From: Bacteroidaceae bacterium
GTDB lineage: Bacteria > Bacteroidota > Bacteroidia > Bacteroidales > Bacteroidaceae
Reading direction: 5' to 3'
DNA: 64,000 nt
Assembly (NCBI GenBank): GCA_017525235.1
Contig: JAFXTC010000031.1
Location: 1 to 64,000, forward strand
Under the pieces are notes generated by a model that had not been told where the DNA came from, made no database searches, and worked only from the letters and a program-made list of their open reading frames with translations. This document shows, one piece after another, positions 54,147-63,900 of this stretch. Position 1 is the stretch's first letter. Each line of letters starts with the position of its first letter. Position numbers and translations under genes: made by a program.

Positions 54147-56180
54147 ATGAAACAACTGATTATCATAGCATGCTGCCTTTTTACCCTTGGCAGTTACGGA
54201 CGGCAGATGCGCGAGAAGGACATGGGAGCCTATCTCTTTACCTATTTCAGCGACCCAACACATTCCCTGTTCATGGCTATCAGCTATGATGGCTATACAT
54301 TTACGGCAGTGAACAACGGCGAGCCTATTATCTCGGGCGACAGCATAGCCGAGCAACATGGCATCCGCGACCCGCATATCTACCGGGCACCAAATGGTAA
54401 GTTTTACATTGCAATGACCGACCTGCACGTTTTCGGACGCGAGAAAGGCATCCGCACCACTCAGTGGGAGCGCCCCGACATGTATGGTTGGGGCAATAAC
54501 CGAGGATTGGTACTCATGGCCTCAGACGACCTTATCCACTGGACACACCACGTGGTACGTATTGACAAACTGTTCCCCGAACACTTCGACAAGATTGGTT
54601 GTGCGTGGGCACCACAGACTATTTGGGATCCGAAGGTAGGAAAACCGATGGTCTATTTTACTATTCGCCAACATGCAGGAGGGCGGACGGAGCTTTACTA
54701 CAGTTATGCTGATGAGGCGTTCACGACATTAGAAACGGAACCGCAGTTGCTGTTTGAATATCCCGACAAAAAGATTCAAGTACTGGATGCCGACATCTGT
54801 CCTATGCCCGACGGCAGGTACTTTATGACCTACGTGTCGCAGGAGAGCCCAGGTGGTATAAAGTATATGATTAGTGACCGCATCAACCACTTCGACGATT
54901 ACCACGCTGAACAGATTGATGGTGAGCGTAGTGGCTGCGAAGCTCCGAATGTATGGAAGCGCATTGGCGAGAATAAGTGGGTGGTGATGTACGACATCTA
55001 CAGCGTGAATCCTCACAATTTTGGTTTTGTAGAGACTTCCGACTTCAAGAACTTCACACCATTGGGCCGGTTCAATGAAGGGAAGATGAAATTAACCATC
55101 GGGCAAAACGGTCCAAACTTCGTATCACCCAAGCATGGCTCAGTGATTCACATTACGAAGGCCGAAGCTAAGCGTGTAGTGAACTATTGGAACGAGCAGC
55201 AAAAAAAACCGCGCGCTATTCGCAGTGGCGAACTGTGGCGAGACGACGCCGGACGCCATATTAATGCCCACGGCGGCGGGGTTATGAAATACGGCGACAC
55301 ATATTACTGGTTTGGAGAGCACAAGTCGGAACATACCAGCAATGCATTGGTGGGGGTAATGTGTTACGCTTCTGAGGACCTTGTAAACTGGCGCAACTGC
55401 GGTGTGGCACTAAACGTGAGTGATGAACAAGGAAACGACATTGAGCGGGGCTGCATCCTGGAACGCCCGAAAGTCATTTACAACCCGGTGACAAAAAAGT
55501 TCTGCATGTGGTTTCACTTAGAACTGAAAGGTAAGGGATACAGCGCTGCCCGCTATGGTGTGGCTGTAGCTGATCGTCCAGAAGGACCTTATAAATTCCT
55601 CTATTCCTCAAGGGCCAATGCCGGTACATGGCCGGTGGAGGGTTCACCTATGGAATTCGACGAATATCTGAAACGAGATTTCGGCACAGGTCAGATGGCG
55701 CGTGATATGACACTTTATGTAGATGACGACGGTAAAGCTTATCACATCTTCTCGTCAGAAGAGAACTTCACGCTCCATATTGCCGAGCTTACTGCCGACT
55801 ATCTACACCACACAGGCCGCTACACCCGTGTGGCTCCTGGCGGCCAGAACGAAGCGCCTGCCATCTTTAAACATAACGGCACCTACTGGATGATTACCTC
55901 AGGTTGCACGGGTTGGGCTCCCAATAAAGCACGCATGTTTTCAGCTCCGAGCATTTGGGGACCATGGACACAACACCCGAACCCCTGTCGCGGTCCGAAG
56001 GCTGAACTCACCTTTGAGGGACAAAGCACTTATATTTTACCTCTCAACTCCCAACCAATCTTCATGGCAGACATCTGGTGTCCACAGCATCCCATCAACG
56101 CCCGTTACATTTGGTTACCTATAGAATTTGAAGATGGTAAACCCGTTATCCAATGGCGCGACGAGTGGATACCGAAGTAA
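54147..56180 (+). CDS. bimodular GH43 glycosidase (two propellers)
   Basis: 677 residues, signal peptide MKQLIIIACCLFTLGSYG. First propeller (about 25-330): GIRDPHIYRAPNGKFY with the base Asp, AWAPQTIWDP, VLDADICPMPDGRYFM and CEAPNVWKRIG with the acid Glu. Second propeller (about 345-675): INAHGGGVMKYGDTYYWFGEH, RPKVIYNPVTKKF, MTLYVDDDGKAYHIF and NEAPAIFKHNGTYWMITSG, the pattern of GH43 subfamilies 24 and 34, in which AHGGG replaces the usual base Asp (in subfamily 24 exo-beta-1,3-galactanases a Gln or other residue takes the role). Two different GH43 types in one chain suggests two bonds of one branched glycan such as arabinogalactan. No C-terminal tag. Confidence 0.88.
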   Translation: MKQLIIIACCLFTLGSYGRQMREKDMGAYLFTYFSDPTHSLFMAISYDGYTFTAVNNGEPIISGDSIAEQHGIRDPHIYRAPNGKFYIAMTDLHVFGREKGIRTTQWERPDMYGWGNNRGLVLMASDDLIHWTHHVVRIDKLFPEHFDKIGCAWAPQTIWDPKVGKPMVYFTIRQHAGGRTELYYSYADEAFTTLETEPQLLFEYPDKKIQVLDADICPMPDGRYFMTYVSQESPGGIKYMISDRINHFDDYHAEQIDGERSGCEAPNVWKRIGENKWVVMYDIYSVNPHNFGFVETSDFKNFTPLGRFNEGKMKLTIGQNGPNFVSPKHGSVIHITKAEAKRVVNYWNEQQKKPRAIRSGELWRDDAGRHINAHGGGVMKYGDTYYWFGEHKSEHTSNALVGVMCYASEDLVNWRNCGVALNVSDEQGNDIERGCILERPKVIYNPVTKKFCMWFHLELKGKGYSAARYGVAVADRPEGPYKFLYSSRANAGTWPVEGSPMEFDEYLKRDFGTGQMARDMTLYVDDDGKAYHIFSSEENFTLHIAELTADYLHHTGRYTRVAPGGQNEAPAIFKHNGTYWMITSGCTGWAPNKARMFSAPSIWGPWTQHPNPCRGPKAELTFEGQSTYILPLNSQPIFMADIWCPQHPINARYIWLPIEFEDGKPVIQWRDEWIPK

Positions 56181-56183
56181 AAA

Positions 56184-57152
56184 TCAACTGAACGCTTCCA
56201 CTTCAGCAGAATAATGCCCGTAAATGTACTCCACCACCATACGGCCGTATTTGCCTTGGGCGGGAAGAAGAGTGGAGATATAACCCATTGTCATGCGCCA
56301 GTTTATCTCTATGCACGGACAAATGCCGCCCTGACATAACATCATGTCAACGCCCACAGGGCCTCGGTACTGGAACTTCTTCAGGTATGCCTCCCACCAA
56401 TGACGAATCTCCACCAATAACTGCGGGTCTACGTATTGCATGAGCCATTGCAGCTTCTGTCCCTCGGGAGCCACCCAGTTACCCAGGTAGGCGCCACCTT
56501 CATTGGTATAGAAAAGACTAAGGCCACGATATTCCACTACTCCTTGTCCGTCGCACCAGAACTCCAAAGCAAAGTCTGCGACTTTCTGCAACAGTTTCTC
56601 CACCACAACAGAACCCTGTGCTTTCAGCGTATTCTTTATCCAGCCTTTGGCATTGGGACTGCCACATAGCATCAAGCCCCTACCGCTGCTACTCCAGGGA
56701 GCTTTTAGCAAGAAGGATTCGTCACCTTTTGTCGAAGCAAGTACCTTCTTTATTTCTATCTCAGTCTTGCATAGATAAGATTCGCCCATCAAAGCATCAC
56801 CTATCAAACCATCGCGTTTGCAGGCAGCCAAAGCCTCCACAGCCGTTTGCCTGTGTGAGAGCCAACGGAGGCGATCCATCTCCTCATCTGTGGGAAGAAA
56901 TTCATCTGTCACACCTGCCTGACGCAGCTGGTGAATAAGGGCAGGACTCCACCCCCAGGGACATATCTCATCACCCTTGCTCAACTGCAGTTTATCCGTT
57001 CCGTTCCAAACTATATCACCTTCCTCTGCCCACCAATTGGGAAACCAATAAAGTTCGTCTCTCATCTGCCTGATGATAGCTGGTGGCGTATAGCCCGGAT
57101 TACCATCAGCAAGGGCCATATCGTTCTCGGGATTGAAAATGTACACTTTCAT
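56184..57152 (-). CDS. ATP-grasp family protein of unknown substrate
   Basis: 322 residues from ATG 57152 ([24 protein letters not shown]); the frame could start five codons earlier but the -7 element lies there. The N-terminal [11 protein letters not shown] block and the ATP-grasp parts [34 protein letters not shown] and the metal-binding end [11 protein letters not shown] (E-x-N) are intact, so ATP-dependent ligase activity is likely. Homologues are widespread in Bacteroidales, and I know of no assigned reaction. Divergent from the GT2-DUF4922 gene across a 69-bp gap with back-to-back promoters, which suggests linked regulation. Confidence 0.82.
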   Translation of the reverse strand: MKVYIFNPENDMALADGNPGYTPPAIIRQMRDELYWFPNWWAEEGDIVWNGTDKLQLSKGDEICPWGWSPALIHQLRQAGVTDEFLPTDEEMDRLRWLSHRQTAVEALAACKRDGLIGDALMGESYLCKTEIEIKKVLASTKGDESFLLKAPWSSSGRGLMLCGSPNAKGWIKNTLKAQGSVVVEKLLQKVADFALEFWCDGQGVVEYRGLSLFYTNEGGAYLGNWVAPEGQKLQWLMQYVDPQLLVEIRHWWEAYLKKFQYRGPVGVDMMLCQGGICPCIEINWRMTMGYISTLLPAQGKYGRMVVEYIYGHYSAEVEAFS

Positions 57153-57155
57153 GGC

Positions 57156-57216
57156 GCAAATATACACTTATTATTTCTCTTTTTTTGGGTAAACAAAAAA
57201 AATTATCTAATTTTGC
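57156..57216. promoter_or_regulatory. back-to-back promoters with almost no leader
   Basis: Minus: TATATTTGC at 57156-57164, three bases before ATG 57152. Plus: TAATTTTGC at 57208-57216, five bases before ATG 57222. As transcription normally begins a few bases after the TTTGC, both mRNAs should start at or next to their first codon. Confidence 0.65.
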
Positions 57217-57221
57217 GCATT

Positions 57222-59615
57222 ATGATTGATTGTTTTATACCCTGGCAGAGCGACGAGCAAGTTGCCGCCACCCTGCAACAACTAAAAGCCGAAGAGCAAG
57301 TTAAGGACATTCACTTCCTGCGCGAAGAGGGGCCCGGCAATATAGAGACCTTACGCTGGATAGCAGAAAGGGCCACAGCACCCTACTTGTTGCTGTACAC
57401 CAAGTACGATACACTACAGTTAGGCTATTACGCCCTAACACGTATGCTGACCATTGCCGAAGACAGCAATGCCCTGATGTTGTATGCCGACCATTATATC
57501 CAGACCCCAGATGGGAAAAGAGATACGATGCCCCTAATTGACTGCCAGCTGGGGTCTGTTCGCGATGATTTTCAGTTGGGCTCTTTGCTGCTGATTCGAA
57601 CTTCCGCCCTTAGAGATTATGTGGCGCAGGCCAAAAAGGTCAGCTATCGCTTTGCCGCCTTATACGATTTCCGTCTTTTCGTCAGTCGTACCATGCTGCC
57701 CGTTCATACAGATGAGTTTCTTTATACCGAAGTGGAGCAGGATACCCGACTAAGCGGACAGAAGCAGTTTGATTATGTCGACCCCCGCAATCGCGACCGT
57801 CAGATAGAGATGGAACAAGCCTGCACAGAACACTTGAAAGCCATTGGCGCCTATCTAGCTCCTGAGGCCTTCCAGGATATAGATTTTTCAGAAGGGGAGT
57901 TTGCCGTAGAGGCATCTGTTATCATTCCCGTCCGCAATCGCGAACGCACCATAGAAGATGCCATACGCTCGGCCCTCGAGCAGGAAACGTCGTTTCCCTT
58001 TAATGTCATCGTCATCGACAATCACTCCACCGATGGTACAACTGAAAAGATAAAGCAGATTGCCAAGCCACTCCCCCTACGAGATGGAGAAGGCTCCTTA
58101 ATACACATCATCCCAGAGCGCAACGATTTGGGCATTGGCGGCTGTTGGAACACAGCCGTGCATCACCCTAACGTAGGACGCTTTGTGGTGCAACTCGACA
58201 GCGATGACCTCTATAGCTCACCCAACACATTACAGCAGATGGTGGATGCCTTCCGCGAGCAGCAGGCAGCCATGGTCATAGGCTCTTATCGCATGTGCGA
58301 CTTCCAACTAAACACCTTGCCTCCAGGACTCATCGATCATAAGGAATGGACACCCGATAACGGTCGGAATAATGCCCTGCGCATCAACGGCTTAGGTGCC
58401 CCGCGTGCTTTCTATACGCCTGTACTCAGAAAATTGCAGATTCCCAACACCAGCTATGGCGAGGACTATGCACTGGGACTAATGATAAGCAGGCGTTTCC
58501 GTATAGGACGACTGTACCACGAGGTTTATCTTTGTCGTCGTTGGGAAGGAAATAGCGATGCTGCCCTTAGTCAGGACAAGATAAACAAGAACAACACCTA
58601 TAAGGATCATCTGCGCACCTTGGAAATTCTGGCTCGTCAGCAACTGAATAAAAGCAGAGAGCAGGTACCATCGCTTGCCGAGATAGAAAATTTCTTTCAA
58701 GACGAAAAAAAAAACTGGCCTGAAGCCGCTGCCCGTTACGAAGCTCTAAGCAGTGTGCAAACAAAGACACTCCCCCTCGGGGGAGGCGGAGAGGGGTTTC
58801 TCACCGCCCAATGGAACCCTGCCCGCATGGTCAGCACAGGAGCCGATGTCAGCAAGCAGGCTTTGCAGAAACGTCCCTGTTTCCTTTGCGACTGTAACCG
58901 TCCTGCCGAACAACATGCCCTGCCCGTCATGCAGCAATACCAATTGTTGGTGAACCCCTTCCCCATTCTGCCCAAACACTTTACCATCCCCACTCGTGAG
59001 CATACACCGCAAACTATAAAGGGTAGGTTCCAGGATTTGTTTAGAATGGCGCAGCAGATGCCTGATTACATGGTATTCTATAATGGCCCGATATGTGGCG
59101 CCTCCTGTCCCGACCACATGCATCTGCAGGCCGGCAGTCGTGGCATTGCCCCTTTGGAGCGCGATTGGAAAAGTGTTTACGAGCCAACCTTAAAGCCCTT
59201 TGCCAAAGGCATCTCCCTGCTAACTGATTATGCCTGTCCCGTATTGGTAATACGCACAGCAGAAATAACAAAGGCACAAGAATGTTTTGAAAGAATCTAT
59301 AACGCCTTGCCCATGCACGAAGGTGAAACAGAGCCACGCATGAACATTGTCTGTTGGGAACAGGATGAAGAAGTCATAACCCTTGTATTCCCCCGTGCCA
59401 AGCACCGACCTGCCTGCTATTCTGCCCATGGCGAGGAGCAACTGATGATAAGCCCCGGAGCGCTAGATATGTGCGGATTGCTCATCACCCCCCGAGAGCA
59501 AGACTTCCGCAAGATAACCCCAGAGTTGGCGGCAAACATTCTAAAAGAAGTGTCATTGAAACTCAACGAGTTTAAAAGACCCACCCCCATCCCCTCCCTT
59601 GAGGGAGGGAGCTAA
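57222..59615 (+). CDS. GT2 glycosyltransferase fused to a DUF4922 GalT/HIT-like nucleotidyltransferase
   Basis: 797 residues from ATG 57222 ([13 protein letters not shown]); the upstream-extended frame is rejected because it would run through the promoter and the divergent gene's start. Residues about 1-220 are a GT-A-like region, 225-470 a clear GT2 domain ([39 protein letters not shown] for the DxD site, GEDYALGL). Residues about 535-785 are DUF4922, related to galactose-1-phosphate uridylyltransferase and Ap4A phosphorylase: [25 protein letters not shown] and DHMHLQ, an HxHxQ active site (His632, His634, Gln636). It may make or use a nucleotide sugar and transfer it. Two in-frame palindromic repeat insertions (58071-58096, 58769-58800) lie in linkers. 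Next gene: SpoIID-like protein. Confidence 0.85.
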   Translation: MIDCFIPWQSDEQVAATLQQLKAEEQVKDIHFLREEGPGNIETLRWIAERATAPYLLLYTKYDTLQLGYYALTRMLTIAEDSNALMLYADHYIQTPDGKRDTMPLIDCQLGSVRDDFQLGSLLLIRTSALRDYVAQAKKVSYRFAALYDFRLFVSRTMLPVHTDEFLYTEVEQDTRLSGQKQFDYVDPRNRDRQIEMEQACTEHLKAIGAYLAPEAFQDIDFSEGEFAVEASVIIPVRNRERTIEDAIRSALEQETSFPFNVIVIDNHSTDGTTEKIKQIAKPLPLRDGEGSLIHIIPERNDLGIGGCWNTAVHHPNVGRFVVQLDSDDLYSSPNTLQQMVDAFREQQAAMVIGSYRMCDFQLNTLPPGLIDHKEWTPDNGRNNALRINGLGAPRAFYTPVLRKLQIPNTSYGEDYALGLMISRRFRIGRLYHEVYLCRRWEGNSDAALSQDKINKNNTYKDHLRTLEILARQQLNKSREQVPSLAEIENFFQDEKKNWPEAAARYEALSSVQTKTLPLGGGGEGFLTAQWNPARMVSTGADVSKQALQKRPCFLCDCNRPAEQHALPVMQQYQLLVNPFPILPKHFTIPTREHTPQTIKGRFQDLFRMAQQMPDYMVFYNGPICGASCPDHMHLQAGSRGIAPLERDWKSVYEPTLKPFAKGISLLTDYACPVLVIRTAEITKAQECFERIYNALPMHEGETEPRMNIVCWEQDEEVITLVFPRAKHRPACYSAHGEEQLMISPGALDMCGLLITPREQDFRKITPELAANILKEVSLKLNEFKRPTPIPSLEGGS
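58071..58096. repeat. degenerate LPLxxGEG palindromic element in the GT2 gene
   Basis: CTCCCCCTACGAGATGGAG..., read in frame as [11 protein letters not shown]. Weakest of the copies in this region. Confidence 0.45.
58769..58800. repeat. LPLxxGEG palindromic element between GT2 and DUF4922
   Basis: CTCCCCCTCGGGGGAGGCGG followed by AGAGGGG. The CTCCCCC/GGGGGAG arms are perfect. In frame it codes [12 protein letters not shown], and it lies in the linker between the two domains. Confidence 0.7.
59583..59612. repeat. palindromic element at the end of the GT2-DUF4922 gene
   Basis: CCCCTCCCTTGAGGGAGGG; its codons give the last residues, [10 protein letters not shown], and the stop. The true C-terminus of the protein was probably replaced or extended by it. 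Confidence 0.6.
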
Positions 59616-59679
59616 TACCTAAGGTCTAGCGTTTAAGGCTATTAATATTTTTCACTTTTCACTCTTTCATTTTTCATTT

Positions 59680-60903
59680 ATGACAACAATTAGTGTTGGA
59701 ATCCTTACCACCCCAGAGGTACACTTCCGTCTGGATACACCTTATTATATTAATGGTGTAGTTGTGGAGGGTGAACAAACAGCTACCGCCCAACCTGATG
59801 GCATCCTGTGGCAAGGGAAACTATTCAATGAAATAACAGCACTCCCCAAAAGGGGGAGCGGGGAGGGGGCTTTTCGTATATATGGCGTTACCATAGGCAA
59901 GCAGTTTCATTGGGAGCGTCAGCAGGTGCAGGTCTTTACGGGCATCCTTCACCTCATCATACATGAGGGTCAGATTGTCGTCATCAACGAACTGTCCTTA
60001 GAGGACTATCTGGTCAGTGTTATCAGCAGTGAGATGAAAAGCACCTGTTCGTTGGAATTCCTGAAGGCTTCGGCAGTAATAAGTCGAAGCTGGCTCCTAG
60101 CCCAGCTAACCCAAAAGACCTATAAATCACACGAGAACCCAAAAGCCACCCAAGAAGAACTCATCCGCTGGTGGGATCGCGAGGACCACGATCTCTTTGA
60201 TGTCTGTGCCGATGATCATTGCCAGCGCTATCAGGGTATCACCGTAGCCTGCAATCCCAATGTCCAGCAAGCTGTTAACGAGACACGCGGACAAGTGCTG
60301 ATGGCTGATGGTGAAATCTGTGATGCCCGCTTTGGCAAATGCTGTGGCGGACAGACCAACGAGTTCCAGTACTGCTGGCAGAACATCCGCAAATCCTATC
60401 TCAGTAGCGTTGTCGATCCCTTCTGCAACACTTCCGACCGCGAAGTTCTTTCACAGGTACTGAACGATTATGATTTAGAAACCCAAAACTTCTACCGTTG
60501 GCAGGTACGTTTCACACAAGAAAGACTCAGGGAACTGATAGAGCGTAACTTAGGTATGAAGTTTGGCGATATTCTGAATTTAGAGCCTTTGGAGACAGGT
60601 CCGGCCGGTCATATCAGCCGTCTCAGCATTGTAGGCACAGAGCGCACTTATATAATAGGTAAGGAATTGTTGATACGCAAGACTCTCAGTACCTCGCATC
60701 TGCTCAGCAGTGCCTTTACCGTCAGCTTGGAAAACATACAAGACAATGTGCCTCAAACCTTTGTATTAAACGGGAAAGGCTGGGGGCATGGTGTAGGTAT
60801 GTGTCAGATTGGAGCTGCCGTAATGGGTCATCAGGGCTATTCGTACCAGCAAATCCTCACTCACTATTATCCAGGAGCTGAGATTAAGAAAATTCAAGAT
60901 TAG
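59680..60903 (+). CDS. SpoIID/LytB-domain protein without a signal peptide
   Basis: 407 residues. SpoIID proteins are lytic transglycosylases or amidase enhancers acting on peptidoglycan. Seen here: INELSLEDYLVSVISSEMKSTCSLEFLKASAVISRSWLL (core with the catalytic Glu of SSEM), NETRGQVLMADGEICDARFGKCCGGQTNEF, and GKGWGHGVGMCQIGAAVMG near the C-terminus. The N-terminus MTTISVGILTTPEVHFRLDT has no signal peptide, so the protein should be cytoplasmic, unlike sporulation SpoIID. About residues 54-62 (ALPKRGSGEG) come from an inserted palindromic repeat. Follows the GT2-DUF4922 gene by 64 bp with ttttcactttt-type repeats between. A role in handling a muropeptide or other glycan made by its neighbours is possible. 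Confidence 0.83.
   Translation: MTTISVGILTTPEVHFRLDTPYYINGVVVEGEQTATAQPDGILWQGKLFNEITALPKRGSGEGAFRIYGVTIGKQFHWERQQVQVFTGILHLIIHEGQIVVINELSLEDYLVSVISSEMKSTCSLEFLKASAVISRSWLLAQLTQKTYKSHENPKATQEELIRWWDREDHDLFDVCADDHCQRYQGITVACNPNVQQAVNETRGQVLMADGEICDARFGKCCGGQTNEFQYCWQNIRKSYLSSVVDPFCNTSDREVLSQVLNDYDLETQNFYRWQVRFTQERLRELIERNLGMKFGDILNLEPLETGPAGHISRLSIVGTERTYIIGKELLIRKTLSTSHLLSSAFTVSLENIQDNVPQTFVLNGKGWGHGVGMCQIGAAVMGHQGYSYQQILTHYYPGAEIKKIQD
59840..59874. repeat. LPLxxGEG palindromic element in the SpoIID gene
   Basis: CACTCCCCAAAAGGGGGAGC followed by GGGGAGGGGGC; codes TALPKRGSGEGAF in frame, in an N-terminal loop. Confidence 0.65.
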
Positions 60904-60939
60904 GCTCCCTCTCCACGGGAGAGGGCGGAGAGTGAGGCT
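60904..60939. repeat. palindromic element after the SpoIID gene
   Basis: GGCTCCCTCTCCACGGGAGA followed by GGGCGGAGAGTGAGG, between the SpoIID stop and the convergent CotH gene. Intergenic copy of the family; could act as a terminator. Confidence 0.55.
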
Positions 60940-60945
60940 GTGTTT

Positions 60946-63900
60946 CTATTCTGCCGTAACAATTGTTAGTTCTTGTAAGCTATCCAGCGTATCGCCAGTA
61001 AGAAGTGTGTAAGTACTATCCTTTTGGAGAAGAGAGGAAGAATAGACGACAGAAAGTGTGGGATAAGCAGGTGTTTCTATTATAGCCACCTCATTACCCT
61101 CTGCATCAACAATCTTCACATATCTCTTCACACCCTTGCTCTTGGCAAGGCGAAAGGAAGCTTGCTTTGACTTGCTTCCCGTCGGACGTTCACTCTTATA
61201 ACCCACACCAATGACCGTTCCGCCGTCGCAATAGAAATGGTTCACATCATAGGCAGCTTCTGCTCCCTCAGGACTGTAAGTACTTATGGTGCCGCCATTG
61301 ACATGCAGGTCACCCTTGGAATCAAGGCCATCATTGGTTAGGCTCGTTGCAAAGGTAAAGCCGCCGTTTATTGTCACCGCAGAGCCTACCTTGATGGGAT
61401 CATCGTAAGTGGCAATATAGATATCGCCGCCATTAATGAATATCTTCTTGATAGCTGCAAGTCCTACAGCACCATGATGACCGATGGTCTTGATAAATAC
61501 CTTTCCGTTGTTTATATTAATATTGTTAGCCATCACGGCACGAGCGCCCAATTCCGGATTGGTAAGGAAACTGGCATCTGTAAGGGTTCCGCTGCTTGTC
61601 ATCATGAAGTAGAGGGCACCATCCTCAATGGTAACATCTCCAGATGTACAGATACACTTCCCATCGAACTCATCATTAAAGAAATTCAACGCATAGGGCG
61701 TGTTGATGATTAAGTCGCAATTGGCTGTGATGCTGCAAAGCATGGTACCTCCTTCGGTAGCGGCTACCATGCAGGGATTCTTACTGTCAATAGTAATTTT
61801 ACCCTTCTCGGAACGACCACTCACCAAAATCTCCACACCCTCCAGTTCTGTTGCAATAGAAACGGCTGTGCTATCAACTGCCACAGAAACCCCTTCCAAG
61901 TTGCCATTCACGTGAACTTCCTGCCCATCGAAAGTAACCTGAATAGTACGTTGCACCATAAAAGTTGAAAGTTGTCCTTCGACAGGCTCTGGAACCGAGT
62001 TGAAAGTTGAGAGTTTCACATTCACTGGTGCATAGCGGGTATCGAAGTCAAAATAATGTTTCAGGCTGTCAGGGATAAAGGCAGGAGTAGTATAAATGTC
62101 CTTATGCGTTGTCCTTACCTCCTTTATATCGGTGATACGATACTGATGTTCATCATCCTCACGAACAACAGTCATAAGACTGTCATTATAGCTGATGTTG
62201 GTGATGCTGCCGGCATCCTCTTGCTGAACACTACCCGGTAACAGAACAGTATTGTCCTCGTGAGTGGATGCCACATCATTGCCAATCACATATAAGGCAG
62301 CAGGAGTCTTGGCATTGATATACTCTTCCTCGTTATACTCATCATGAGCCCATGAATCCTTCGTCATTTCCTCATCAAAGATGGTATAGTTTATTTTCAG
62401 GAAGTTCATCATGAATTCTACTTCTTCCTGAGGTGTGTCAGCAATCTTAATCTCATTCTTATAACTTGATTGCCAGCGAGCCTTTTCTCTCTCCCACGCA
62501 CCGGAAGTAGCAAACAGAGTGGCGTACTTTTCCATCACAGCCCTGATATTCTCGAGCGACAATTGGTGCGTCTTGAGGTATTGCCAGCGGTTATTCATAA
62601 TAGTGGCATAGCCGTCAGGACGTAACTTCTTGTTCTTGAAAACATGTATGGTATGGTGATATCCCAATTTCTCGCCCCATGCCATCTGCTTGGTGTCTGT
62701 TGTGTCTATAATTCCACCGCCTGCAGCACGGCCGATAGATCCATCCAGGTCCCAAAGCGTGAACAAGAACTTCTGTTCTTTCCCCCAATTTCGTGTGCTA
62801 AAGTAATAGTTCTTCTTTTGATTGTCCATCAATCGGAATATCTGTATAAAAAGAATGTAATCAGTGACATTGTCTTCATACAACTTATCTCTCCAGTTTG
62901 CAACGAACTCCTTGGAGTTCTGATAGTCCATAAAATAGCAAAGAGGATCAAAGAAAGCTTGGGAAATAGTATCATCGGGATACTTCTGCTCCCATCCGTA
63001 TGATTTCTTCGATGATATATAGGGCCAAAGGAAGGAATCGTTGGTAGGCCACTCTTTATAACTTGACAGGTATGCTTCGCTGCACTCCCAAATAGCTTTC
63101 CACAACATCCCTCGTTTCACCTCTGGTGTTGTTTCTGTAGCCTCTTTCGTCTTCTTCAAATTCAGTTTCTTTCGGTCAATCTTATCAGTGAAGCAACAAA
63201 GTCCATAATAGGCACCATTCATAAACACCTCCACAAACTCACCCTGAGTGCCATTACCCTGGTATCGGTTGTCCTTCTCGTAAGGTAAATCATCAACACT
63301 GTTCCACAAATCCATCAGCACACGGTTACGCATACGACTGTAATCAGCGTATTCGGCAGCCAAAATCCAATCGTCATCCTTTCGATAGCCAAGGAGATGA
63401 GCTTCGTTACTTTCGCCATCTTTTTTCAGTTCAATGCTGAAGCTGTTCTTGGGATACGAGCCCGAGGTCTGTCCGCGCAGTCGGATTCCTATTTCCGTAT
63501 CAAAGCAAGCCATACCCTCTACCTGTGAATCCTTCAGCTTAGTACGGCATCGGGCATCGATGACACTCATATAACCAGGAAATTTTCGATAATGGTTTTC
63601 GTTATCCTTGCTGATGGAGTAATTACTCCTGACTTCGTTCAGAGGACAGTCTATCACAATAAAGGGGAGTGTACTAAAGATAAGTTTCCATTGCTTGCTC
63701 TCGCCATCGGTAATGGTAAGTGTATTGGTGGCGTTAGCTGTCCAGTCGGCAAGTTCCAGATTACCCCGCCTGCCATTTTCCAATGGAGTATCGTTGAGGG
63801 TTACACCACTAAAACGACTCTCATCCCAGCGCAATGTTCCCTTCAGAGAACAATCAACACGAGGCTCGATAGTAGCATAAATACTATTGGCTGTTGTATC

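Noticed and set aside
56931-57221. 97-residue N-terminal extension of the GT2-DUF4922 protein
   Set aside because: It would be translated through the divergent promoter and antisense to the ATP-grasp gene start; the sequence has no protein-like pattern.
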